Shown one piece after another: positions 15,981-24,028 of a DNA stretch of 64,000 nucleotides. Under the pieces are notes generated by a model, which saw only the letters and a program-made list of their open reading frames with translations, was not told the DNA's origin and searched no databases. The stretch's first letter is position 1, and the number at the start of each line of letters is the position of its first letter. A program made the translations under genes and the position numbers. This DNA is from JBBSEX01 sp038239345 (GTDB taxonomy: Bacteria > Acidobacteriota > Terriglobia > Bryobacterales > Bryobacteraceae), in contig JBBSEX010000004.1 in the NCBI GenBank assembly GCA_038239345.1, positions 186,001 to 250,000 on the forward strand. Reading direction: 5' to 3'.

Positions 15981-18620
15981 ATGCCTCCTATTACGCGACT
16001 CAATCGGTTGCGGCCCCTTCAGCAGCGGTTGGCGCGAGTCAATCTTCGAGAGCACGAGGACAAGATTCTACTGCTGCTTGCGCTCGTGATCAGCGCGGTG
16101 GTGGGTCTTACTGTAGTCGGCTTTGTGGCCTTGACCGAACGCCTGGGTAGGGTTCTGCTGACGACAGGGAGCGTGCAGCGATTTCTGAGCCCGCTGGTTG
16201 GCTCGCTGGTCGGTGGTTGGTTGCTGTTCAAGTTCTTCCCGGACGCCAGGGGGAGCGGAATTCCCCAGACGCGTGTCGCCTTGATTCTCGGAAAGGGCGT
16301 TATTCGTCTTCGTACCATCGTCGGGAAGTTCATTTGCTCTGCCATCTCTCTGGGAAGCGGTGTTGCTCTTGGCCGCGAAGGCCCCTCGGTCCAAATAGGC
16401 GCCGGGATTGCGTCCGTGGTGGGCCGGCGGCTCGGCTTGAGTGAGGTGCAGGTTCAATCACTGATTCCGGTTGGCACCGCGGCAGCCGTGGCCGCAGCCT
16501 TCAACACGCCATTGGCGGCAGTTCTTTTCACCCTCGAAGAGATTCTTGCAGACCTGCATGCCCGCGTCGTAGGTGCGGTAGTGATCGGCGCGGCCACGTC
16601 CTGGATCATTTTGAGATTGATCTTGGGAGACGAGCCGCTTTTTCACGTTCCGGCTTATCAGTTGGTGCACCCGCTGGAGTTTCTCATTTATGCACTGCTC
16701 GGATTGCTCGGCGGTCTGGTATCAACAGTCTTCGTGAAGCTGCTGCTCTGGCAGCGATCGATCTTTCTGAAGGCTCCGCAGCGGTGGAAGCCTTTCACTC
16801 CGGCTGTTGGGGGCCTGGTTGTGGGCTTGCTGGCTCTGGCGGCGCCTGGGGTGCTTGGCGTTGGCTACAACTTGGTGAGCGACGCTCTGAACGGCCAGAT
16901 GGCGTTGAAGGTGATGTTGCTGCTTCTTGTCCTGAAGCTGGTCGCGACGACCACCTGTTACGGTTCCGGGAACGCCGGGGGCATCTTCGGTCCCAGCTTG
17001 TTTATCGGCGCCATGCTCGGGGGCGTCGTTGGACAGGTCGCCCACTCGCTGTTCCCGGATCACACCGGTAACGCCGGCGCATACGCCCTGGTGGGAATGG
17101 GGGCGGCTTTCGCAGGGATCGTTCGGACGCCGATGACCAGCGTCATCATGATATTCGAGGTGACGCGCGACTACACAATCATCGTGCCTTTGATGATCGC
17201 GAACTTATGCAGCTACGTGCTGGCGCAGAAGTTGCAGAAGCTGCCGATCTACGAAGCTCTCTCCCGGCAGGAAGGGATTACGATGCCTTCGGCAGCGCAC
17301 CGGCCGGATCCGTTGACAGTGGAGCGGGCGATGCGGCAACTCGGGCTCGCCGGAGTCGACGCCACCGATCCGGCAGATACCCTCTTTGTCCATCCGGACG
17401 ATCCGTTGGATTCGGCGTTGCAGCGGATGGGTGAGGCCGGTGTCGGCGAGATCCTCGTGATCAGCCGAGCTGGAGGGAAGCCGGTTGGAGTTCTCAACAC
17501 GCAGGATATTTTCAGCGCTTACAAAAGGCTCCCTGACACCAGCGAAGAGGAAAAGATCGCTGCAGCATCTATCCAGAACTGGTTGCCCGCTATGGTGGCG
17601 ATTGCGGTGGCAGTGGTCATCATCTCTTCTGGGCTGATTTTCTGGCAACGCTCTCGTAGTTCTGATCAGGGAATTGAGGCATACCGCAATGGCGAAAAAC
17701 TGATGGCGCAAGGGCAGGTTGAGGATGCGGTGCTAGCGTTCCGGAACTCTTTGGCGCACACGCGTGCGCACACCGATCAGGATGTTAAGTCGCGCGCCGC
17801 ATTGGGCCTCGCTCTCGTTGAGGCGGGCTCCTTCAGCGAGGCCTCATCCTATTTATCCGAGGTTGCCAAGGTCGAGCCTGAGAACGGTCCTGTCTGGCTG
17901 GCACGGGCTGAGATCGCACTGGCAGAAGGCGACAAGGGACAGGCGCTCAAAATCTTTCAGCAGGCGCTCGGCAAGACTTGGCCGATACAAGAGGAGTCCC
18001 GCCGCAGGAGTGCTCAACTACAGTACGCCTCCTTGTTGTCCGACAGCGGGCGGCGGAGCGAGGCGATCTCCCTCCTGCTAACAATAATCGAGCAGCGCGG
18101 AGACGATCCCGCCATTGGCACGAAGGCTGCCGACATAGTGAAAACCATCGGTTCGCCGGAAAAAGTAGAGGAAGCCTATGCGGCGCTGTCGAGTCGTTTT
18201 CCCGCCGACGTTAGTGTCTGGCTGAGGCTTGGTGACGCGAGATTTGCCGCAGGCAAGGACATTCCGGCGCTGGAAGCATATCGGAGTGCCGCGAAGGCTG
18301 ATCCGGAAAACGTAGACGCGCGGCGCGCATTGGCACGCATCGAAGACGTAGTTCGTCTTGACCCAACCGTGCGAAGCCTATCGGTCCGGGAACGTGCGAG
18401 CCGATGGGATGAGATCCTGCAACGGGTTCTGACGGCGGTTGCCGTCTGTGGAACGTCTCCTGAGATTGAGAAGGCAAAACCCCTTCTAAAGAAGCGGGCT
18501 GTCAGCATCGAGGTGTCGGATCAGAAGATGGAGGCTGCCAAAAGTATCTGGCGCGGGGCAGACGCATCTTGCAAGAAGGATGCCGCGCTGGTACATATCA
18601 TGTCGAAGATTGAAGAGTAG
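15981..18620 (+). CDS. ClC-type chloride transporter fused to a TPR domain
   Basis: 879 aa. Residues 28-430 are a ClC core. GSGIPQ at 91-96 is the chloride-binding Ser loop. GREGP at 131-135 carries the gating glutamate E133. FNTPLAAVLFTLEE ends at E185, the position of the internal proton glutamate of the E. coli antiporter. GGIFGP is at 331-336. This favours a Cl-/H+ exchanger over a channel. About 440-515 is CBS-like (only one clear CBS motif, HPDDPLDSALQRMGEAG). A further membrane helix at 532-553 precedes about 200 residues of TPR repeats and an acidobacterial-type tail (VRLDPTVRSLSVRERASRWDEIL). Placed after a single helix, the TPR part should face the periplasm. The start follows a TAG directly and no ribosome site is obvious. 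The continuous frame argues that the fusion is real. Confidence 0.88.
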   Translation: MPPITRLNRLRPLQQRLARVNLREHEDKILLLLALVISAVVGLTVVGFVALTERLGRVLLTTGSVQRFLSPLVGSLVGGWLLFKFFPDARGSGIPQTRVALILGKGVIRLRTIVGKFICSAISLGSGVALGREGPSVQIGAGIASVVGRRLGLSEVQVQSLIPVGTAAAVAAAFNTPLAAVLFTLEEILADLHARVVGAVVIGAATSWIILRLILGDEPLFHVPAYQLVHPLEFLIYALLGLLGGLVSTVFVKLLLWQRSIFLKAPQRWKPFTPAVGGLVVGLLALAAPGVLGVGYNLVSDALNGQMALKVMLLLLVLKLVATTTCYGSGNAGGIFGPSLFIGAMLGGVVGQVAHSLFPDHTGNAGAYALVGMGAAFAGIVRTPMTSVIMIFEVTRDYTIIVPLMIANLCSYVLAQKLQKLPIYEALSRQEGITMPSAAHRPDPLTVERAMRQLGLAGVDATDPADTLFVHPDDPLDSALQRMGEAGVGEILVISRAGGKPVGVLNTQDIFSAYKRLPDTSEEEKIAAASIQNWLPAMVAIAVAVVIISSGLIFWQRSRSSDQGIEAYRNGEKLMAQGQVEDAVLAFRNSLAHTRAHTDQDVKSRAALGLALVEAGSFSEASSYLSEVAKVEPENGPVWLARAEIALAEGDKGQALKIFQQALGKTWPIQEESRRRSAQLQYASLLSDSGRRSEAISLLLTIIEQRGDDPAIGTKAADIVKTIGSPEKVEEAYAALSSRFPADVSVWLRLGDARFAAGKDIPALEAYRSAAKADPENVDARRALARIEDVVRLDPTVRSLSVRERASRWDEILQRVLTAVAVCGTSPEIEKAKPLLKKRAVSIEVSDQKMEAAKSIWRGADASCKKDAALVHIMSKIEE

Positions 18621-18702
18621 ACGGAACGGTGCGTCTATGAAAGATCTCTAGTGGCGTCCCAGGTGCTATCGGAAGCGATGGCGCCATCTCGACGGACCGC
18701 AT

Positions 18703-19478
18703 ATGATTGGGTGCATGCGGATCATAGTAGTCGGATTCCTACTCGCAACGATCGTGAATGGACAAGCGTTCAAAGACCTCCTGTTACCCGAGGCTCGAAC
18801 CATCAAGGTCCTCGTCGTTGACCAGGATGGTGCTCCCGTTCAAGGCGCCGAAATCGGACATACTGGCAATGGAAACCGTTTTGATGCAGTAACACGAGTA
18901 CCGACGCGCCAGGCCGATTTCAGGTAACTACAAAAGCTCCGCTGATCGTGATTCGGAAATTAGGATACTCCAGCGCTTTCCTTCGCACTCGAGATATAGG
19001 TTCAGGCGACGAACAGCGACTGGCGCTCAAACCCTCGAAGCGTACCGTGCCGATCTGTTCCCCGGCGGGAAATTACGAATCGCTTGAAGGGTGGGGAGCT
19101 TCGTTTAAGTTCTCTCCAGTGCCGCAGATTGAGGCGAGCGAGCAAGGCCAAGATATTGACTACGGAATCCGAAAATATTACCTCAAAGCATCGAACGGCA
19201 AGAAGGGAATCGTTCACGGTAGTGGTTCGATGTGGAGCTTCGGAACTCCGCTAGACAGCGACGTCTGGAAATCCTTGACGTTCGAAGAAGAGAGCCTCGA
19301 AGTTAGTGGCCTGAGGGTTTTGGATTCGAGGCGGAATGGGCCGATGGCTCGTTGGCGAACGATAGGACAGTTCGGAGAATCCGCTTCTTACGACAACATG
19401 GACAAGGAGTCGGCAAAAGTAGCCGACAAGTTCATGGATGGTGTCTGCGTTGCTTCCTTCAAAGGCCCTGGGCAGTAG
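18703..19478 (+). pseudogene. Frameshifted exported protein with a carboxypeptidase-regulatory-like N-terminus
   Basis: The frame opening at 18703 (or the ATG at 18715) gives a signal peptide (IIVVGFLLATIVNGQ) and the start of a beta-sandwich (TIKVLVVDQDGAPVQGAEI), then ends at 18927. The continuation TSTDAPGRFQVTTKAPL and IRKLGYSSAF lies in another frame and runs to 19478. Dropping one AC from the ACAC at about 18891-18895 joins the two into one protein of about 258 aa with the expected TDA-GRF turn. This is therefore either a two-base slippage mutation or a sequencing error. The second half (WGASFKFSP, YLKASNGKKGIVHGSGSMWSFG) was not recognised. Confidence 0.65.
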
Positions 19479-19525
19479 TTAGTCACGCGTCCCTGAAAAG
19501 TCTCTGTCACCGGGTAATCCTCAAA

Positions 19526-20614
19526 CTATACTTGCGCAACTCGCGATAAACCTCGCTTCCGCATTCTGGAAATCAAGGTTGTGCGGGGAACTCCGAGCCG
19601 GGCCGCGGCGCCTTCCGGTCCTCCGACAACTCCATTCGTCTCATTCAGCGTTTTCGCGATGTGGGCTTGCTCCGCTTCTTCCAAGGTGACCGGTTCGCGG
19701 CGTACCGCGCAATCCATAATGAGTGCCGGAACCCGAAGGACGTCGCCGGTGGTCAGAATCGTGGCCCGCTCGATCACGTTCTGAAGCTCGCGAATATTTC
19801 CCGGCCATTGATGCGCTTGCAGCGCCTTCATCCCCGCGACCGGGATCTTTGTGATCTGCTTGTTCATTCGTTCAGAGTAGATCCCAACGAAGTGGGCTAT
19901 CAAGGGTAGAATGTCCACCTGCCGTTGCCTTAGCGGTGGAACGAATAGCGGGAATACATTCAGTCGGTAATAGAGATCCGTCCGAAATTGCTTCTCGGCC
20001 ATCAGCTTTTCCAGGTGCTGGTTGGTTGCCGCAACGATGCGAACGTCCACTTTTTGCGTTCGGCTGCTGCCGAGCCTTTCAAATTCCTGCTCCTGCAAAA
20101 CGCGGAGCAACTTCGCTTGCAGTTCCAGCGGCATGTCGCCCACTTCATCCAGAAAAAGCGTACCGTGGTCGGCCACTTCGAACCGGCCGGCCTTTCGCGA
20201 TGTCGCGCCAGTGAAAGCCCCCGCTTCGTGCCCAAAGAGTTCGCTTTCCAGCAACCCGGCGGGGATTGCCGCGCAATTCAATTTCACGAATGCCCGGTCG
20301 CGACGCTGGCTGTTGTTATGAATAGCGCGAGCGATCAGTTCCTTGCCGGTTCCGGTCTCGCCTTCTATCAGCACGGTTGAGTCGGTAGGCGCAACCAGTC
20401 GCAGATCATCCATCAATTTACGCAAGCTCGCGCTCGACCCCACGATGCCTTCCATTTCCTTTGCCGGGCAATGCTGCGCTAGACTGGCGAGCGCTATGGA
20501 TTCGTCGCCATCCATTTCTTTCCAGCCCCGTTGCACCAACGCGAAATTTGGCGTGGAGTAGGCAGTCAAACCTACTCTGCCGTTGTCTGAAACCGTGATA
20601 GGAAGCGCGCTCAT
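19526..20614 (-). CDS. Sigma-54-dependent transcriptional activator without a receiver domain
   Basis: 362 aa from the ATG at 20614, which has AAAAGG shortly upstream; an in-frame TTG at 20641 is the alternative. An AAA+ sigma-54 interaction domain covers about 55-290: Walker A GETGTGKE, sigma-54 contact loop GAFTGA, Walker B GTLFLDEVGD and the arginine-finger region RTDLYYRLNVFPL. A Fis-type helix-turn-helix sits at the C-terminus (GAAARLGVPRTTLISRMRKRG). The N-terminal 50 residues are too short for a receiver or GAF domain, so the input is either lost or provided in trans. Convergent with the frameshifted gene; target genes unknown. Confidence 0.9.
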   Translation of the reverse strand: MSALPITVSDNGRVGLTAYSTPNFALVQRGWKEMDGDESIALASLAQHCPAKEMEGIVGSSASLRKLMDDLRLVAPTDSTVLIEGETGTGKELIARAIHNNSQRRDRAFVKLNCAAIPAGLLESELFGHEAGAFTGATSRKAGRFEVADHGTLFLDEVGDMPLELQAKLLRVLQEQEFERLGSSRTQKVDVRIVAATNQHLEKLMAEKQFRTDLYYRLNVFPLFVPPLRQRQVDILPLIAHFVGIYSERMNKQITKIPVAGMKALQAHQWPGNIRELQNVIERATILTTGDVLRVPALIMDCAVRREPVTLEEAEQAHIAKTLNETNGVVGGPEGAAARLGVPRTTLISRMRKRGLSRVAQV

Positions 20615-20785
20615 GTGGTTACCTTTTTCCGGCTGCGACAATCATATGGTTCTCCATTCGCCGCCAGATGTAACGATTTTGACGCGGAAACGAGAAGACG
20701 CCAACCCTAATTACCGCAGTCCCCGAGTAACTTGATCTAGATGTGTAGCGGTAACCCTATCGGGGGGAGGACGAGCGCTGAAGAT

Positions 20786-21499
20786 CTACAGGCACGATTC
20801 AGTAATCTTCGCCGGCGGGACTCGGCTTGGATCCACCCGCCCGGCAAATTGTTCGGCATCGATTAGCCGCAGCAATGCCTTGCGATGATTTTCAAAATAC
20901 TTGAATCGCATATCATGATTGTTCCGCAGCAGAAACCATTCCAGTTCTTGCAGGTCCGCCGCAGGGGAAGCTCCTTCAGGCTTGATTACGACACCACAGC
21001 CAAAATCACAATCGACAGTGTAGGAGTGCAGGTGCCGTCGTGGAAGGGTGAAGTCGATAAAGGCTTGATAGGTGACGCCACACCAGGACCCTTGCGGGAT
21101 CGGCTCGGGGACAGCGATGGCGGCTTCCGGGGGGCAACAATCGTGAACCACAAGCGCTCCGCCCGGCCGCAGCAGGCAATAGGCGCCCAGAAGATCAGTC
21201 ATGCTCGCTTCGTAAGTATGAAATGGATCGACAAAAATAATGTCGTATCCGGGCACGCCGCCGCGGGCATGGAAGATGGCCTGCACCAGTTCGTGCGAGG
21301 AACCGCAGGCGGTGCGGAAGTCACAATCCAGGCCGTCGTCAAACCCTTCGAAGCAGCGGTACATCAATCTCTGCCGATTCACCAGTTGATCGCCGTCAAT
21401 CGTGGAATAGCTGGCCCCCGTAGTGGGCGTGCAAATCTCTAGATACGACCGGAAAGTAAATTCCTTGGACAATGAATTGACGATGTCAGTTTTGAGCAT
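20786..21499 (-). CDS. Class I SAM-dependent methyltransferase-like protein
   Basis: 237 aa resembling the Methyltransf_24 group. It starts with SYLEICTPTTGASYSTIDGD (motif I is weak: EICTPTTG instead of ExGxxxG). The strand YDIIFVDPFHTYEASMTDLLGAYCLLRPGG is the usual Asp-His-YE acidic motif of this group, followed by ALVVHDC. Small-molecule or glycan methylation is typical. The degenerate glycine loop makes SAM binding uncertain. It stands alone between a regulator 171 bp downstream and the repeat-rich gap upstream. Confidence 0.7.
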   Translation of the reverse strand: MLKTDIVNSLSKEFTFRSYLEICTPTTGASYSTIDGDQLVNRQRLMYRCFEGFDDGLDCDFRTACGSSHELVQAIFHARGGVPGYDIIFVDPFHTYEASMTDLLGAYCLLRPGGALVVHDCCPPEAAIAVPEPIPQGSWCGVTYQAFIDFTLPRRHLHSYTVDCDFGCGVVIKPEGASPAADLQELEWFLLRNNHDMRFKYFENHRKALLRLIDAEQFAGRVDPSRVPPAKITESCL

Positions 21500-21678
21500 C
21501 TGGGGGTTTATCAGATTTTAGCGAATCAGCCGTTCGAGTTTGGGCAGGAGACGACCAGGCAATCACAATGACACGAAGCGACAACTCCGAAAATACAGCT
21601 CACCGGGGAGGCAATTCGGCTTGTCGTTGGGTTGTCCAGCTAGCACAAAGTCATCCGTGAAAAGGATGAAGAACCGCA

Positions 21679-21767
21679 CTGAATTGGGGTCTGAATTGGA
21701 GGTCTGGTCTGAATTGGGCGGTCTGAATTGGGGGTCTGAATTGGGGGTCATTGAATTGGGGGTCAGA
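21679..21767 (+). repeat. Tandem array of TGAATTGGGGGTC units
   Basis: Six imperfect copies of TGAATTGG followed by G-rich bases and TC lie head to tail with spacing of 13-18 nt. The last reads TGAATTGGGGGTCAGACACC. The spacing is irregular and the copies differ in the G-run, so this is not a CRISPR. Confidence 0.8.
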
Positions 21768-22102
21768 CACCTCTGCCACTTAATCGACCGGCGGCTTTTT
21801 TTACATTCAATAAGTAACGAGAGCTAGAGCCGACGGGGACTTATCAGAAGTTGTGAAGCTGGAGTTCCCTCGATCAAGGACTGGCCGAGGATTTCTCTCA
21901 TTGCAAGATGGTTAACGATACCGCCACACAATCCTGGGTCAAATTGTTTGAAGAGTAGGAAATTTCGCCGTTTGCCCGCTCGCGGCGAGTCCAAAGGGTC
22001 GATAAATGGTCCATACAGCCCTTGATTCGAGGATCATAGAGCTTCCATGCGCGTGTTTTGTATAACTTACGGCTAGCGAATAGGGTCTTTGACCCCCATT
22101 CA
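21751..22102. mobile_element. Possible MITE/REP-like element bounded by inverted repeats
   Basis: TGAATTGGGGGTCA at 21751-21764 has an inverted match TGACCCCCATTCA at 22090-22102 (13 of 14, one base missing). They enclose about 325 bp of non-coding DNA. The right end also forms a local hairpin GGGTC-TTT-GACCC. No transposase is present, so if mobile it depends on one elsewhere, for instance a REP-associated tyrosine transposase; that assignment is inference. Confidence 0.4.
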
Positions 22103-22111
22103 AAAGGGCCG

Positions 22112-22852
22112 CTAGTGTCCAAAAGCCAATCGCGTCGCCAGAGACTCCGGCAACCCGGCTTGGCGAATCTTGCTCTGGGCTCTTTCAATATGGTACGGAA
22201 TCCGATAGTAGCTAACAACCTTCTGCTCAGGAATATAAACCGCGTACCCGGCGCGAGGATCGCCGTCCCGAGGCTGCCCGACCGACCCCGGATTAATCAG
22301 GTAGCGCCAATCCGGTTCCAACGACATCGTCTCGCATTCGTCAATCGCTTGCGGCTTGGCAATCGCCCGCACGCGCCCGCGCAGCACCATAAAGCCGCCT
22401 TGCAGGTGCGTGTGCCCGAAGAAGGAAACCTCGGGTTCCACGTACTCGGCGATTTGGGCCACTTCCCAGGTCTCAATCAAATATTCATCTTCATCCACTG
22501 GCGAGCCGTGCAAAATATCGAAATCTTCCACCCGCATCGGCCCTTTCGGGAGCATCCGCAAATAGTCGCGATTCGGTTCAGTCAGGATTTCCCGCGTCCA
22601 CATCGCCGAAGCCTTTGCCGCGGGATTGAACCACTCGATATCGTCGATTCCGGCGCAGGCTTTATCGTGGTTGCCGCGAACGGTAGAGGCGCTATTTGCC
22701 CGCGTCCACTCGATCACCGGATTGGGATCGGCCCCGTATCCCACCACATCCCCGCAGCAGAGGATCTTGTCGTAGCGGCCGGCGGCGTGAGCGAGAACGG
22801 CTTCGAGCGCTTCTAAATTGGCATGAATGTCGCTGAGGATTAAGTAGCGCAC
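22112..22852 (-). CDS. Cytoplasmic metallophosphoesterase (YfcE/MJ0936-like)
   Basis: 246 aa from a GTG at 22852, chosen because it starts the strand RYLILSDIHANLEAL. The binuclear metal motifs are SDIHAN, GDVVGYG, RGNHDKA, ILHGS and FGHTHLQ, the order of small calcineurin-like phosphodiesterases. YLINPGSVGQPRDGDP is the conserved closing strand of this subgroup. It overlaps the end of the membrane phosphoesterase gene upstream by 13 bp, so the two are probably cotranscribed. Substrate unknown. Confidence 0.88.
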   Translation of the reverse strand: MRYLILSDIHANLEALEAVLAHAAGRYDKILCCGDVVGYGADPNPVIEWTRANSASTVRGNHDKACAGIDDIEWFNPAAKASAMWTREILTEPNRDYLRMLPKGPMRVEDFDILHGSPVDEDEYLIETWEVAQIAEYVEPEVSFFGHTHLQGGFMVLRGRVRAIAKPQAIDECETMSLEPDWRYLINPGSVGQPRDGDPRAGYAVYIPEQKVVSYYRIPYHIERAQSKIRQAGLPESLATRLAFGH

Positions 22853-23988
22853 AAGCGTAAGAGACTTACCTCCGGCGGAACGCCCAGGCGAGCCGGCAAC
22901 CCCACTGTTCCGATGCCGCGCGTCACATAAATGGAGGAATTTCCGATCTTGTAAGTTCCCTGCACGTATGGTGTATAGAAGCGAGCCAGACTCACATTAT
23001 GATGTAAAATTTCAAATCCTACCTGACCGCCGTGCGTATGGCCGGCGATCGTCAGATGATATCCTTGACGCGCCGCGACAGGGAACACGTCGGGGTTATG
23101 CGAGAGCAAAATGTTCGTCACTCCCGATTCAATCAGCTTTTCGGTACCGACCAGATAAGGCTGATTGATCGGCTGATAATCCACTCCGGCGAAGTTCACG
23201 GATTTACCGTTGAATCGAAGTTGGCGCGAGCGGCCGCGCAGAAAATCGATGCCGACCCGGGCTCCTTCACTCGCCGCCCGCTCTTCTGTCCGCGTATAAA
23301 CTTCGTGATTTCCCAGGCACCCGAGCGTCCCCGCATCCGACCGCAGGCGAGCCAGTTGTTTAATACAAACGTCAAGCGGATCGCCGCGGCTGGTGATCAA
23401 ATCGCCCGTCACCAGCGCCAAATTGGCTCGGGTCTCATTGGCCAGATCCACCGCGTAAGCCAGTTCCCGTTCGCTCAGAAAAGCACTCAGGTGGATGTCG
23501 CTCAGTTGCACGATTTTCAGGCCGTGCAGTTCCTTGGGCAGACCTGGAATCGGGATATCGGCCTCGGTCAATGAGATATTATGCCGTTGCACGAAGACGG
23601 CGTATCCGCAAGCGGCGAGCGGAGCGGCGATAAGACCAGCTTGTGCCGTTCGCAGAAATACCCGCCGCTGTGGACTATGTTCCGGGCGAACCTCGATCCG
23701 CCGCAAGAAAGCCAGGAAGGGGACGCTAGCGAGCGAGAAAAAGCCCCAAATCAAAGCCCCACCGCGAATTAAGGTAAAGGCCACTGGAGAGAAGTATCGA
23801 CTCACCCGCACGGCCTGTATAGAGAATGCCAGGGCAAACCACGCCGCCGAAATCAGCAGCAAGACAATAGCGGATCTTGATCGGGCAACCGATTTTCCGT
23901 GAATGGCGCGGCGCAACAGCGCGTATTGCAGAGTTAGAATGCAAACCAACACTACCAGTTCTTGAGCGTGAATCCGCAGATAAGCCAT
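22840..23988 (-). CDS. Membrane-anchored metallophosphoesterase (YkuE-like)
   Basis: 382 aa. Three hydrophobic segments lie within residues 8-100. A twin-arginine-like region RRVFLRTAQAGLIAAPLAACG is at about 108-130, and the catalytic domain covers about 155-380 with SDIHLS, TGDLITS, GNHEVY, LLSHNPD and GHTHGGQ. YkuE-like enzymes act outside the membrane on phosphodiesters such as UDP-diacylglucosamine-like lipids or cell-wall intermediates; which applies here is not known. The RR stretch sits internally after membrane helices rather than at the N-terminus, so Tat export is only a possibility. First gene of the pair with the phosphoesterase at 22112. Confidence 0.87.
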   Translation of the reverse strand: MAYLRIHAQELVVLVCILTLQYALLRRAIHGKSVARSRSAIVLLLISAAWFALAFSIQAVRVSRYFSPVAFTLIRGGALIWGFFSLASVPFLAFLRRIEVRPEHSPQRRVFLRTAQAGLIAAPLAACGYAVFVQRHNISLTEADIPIPGLPKELHGLKIVQLSDIHLSAFLSERELAYAVDLANETRANLALVTGDLITSRGDPLDVCIKQLARLRSDAGTLGCLGNHEVYTRTEERAASEGARVGIDFLRGRSRQLRFNGKSVNFAGVDYQPINQPYLVGTEKLIESGVTNILLSHNPDVFPVAARQGYHLTIAGHTHGGQVGFEILHHNVSLARFYTPYVQGTYKIGNSSIYVTRGIGTVGLPARLGVPPEVSLLRLCAT

Positions 23989-24028
23989 GAAACACTTCTA
24001 GTTTAGCGTGACCGGCCAACGATAGATT

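Larger units (their letters stand above)
21500..22111. other. Gap without a gene, holding tandem and inverted repeats
   Basis: 612 bp with no credible gene. Frames that cross it merely translate the repeats. It contains the GAATTGG tandem array at 21679-21767 and its inverted partner near 22090, listed separately. A small hairpin CATCC-GTGAAAA-GGATG is at about 21651. The arrangement suggests a small non-autonomous mobile or REP-type element rather than regulatory DNA of the flanking genes. Confidence 0.5.

Noticed and set aside
21540..21827. 95-aa plus-strand frame and 62-aa minus-strand frame over the tandem array
   Set aside because: They only translate the GAATTGGGGGTC repeats (ELGSELG, NSDP) and have no start or family support.
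22058..22816. A 252-aa plus-strand frame
   Set aside because: It is antisense to the metallophosphoesterase, whose motifs are unambiguous.
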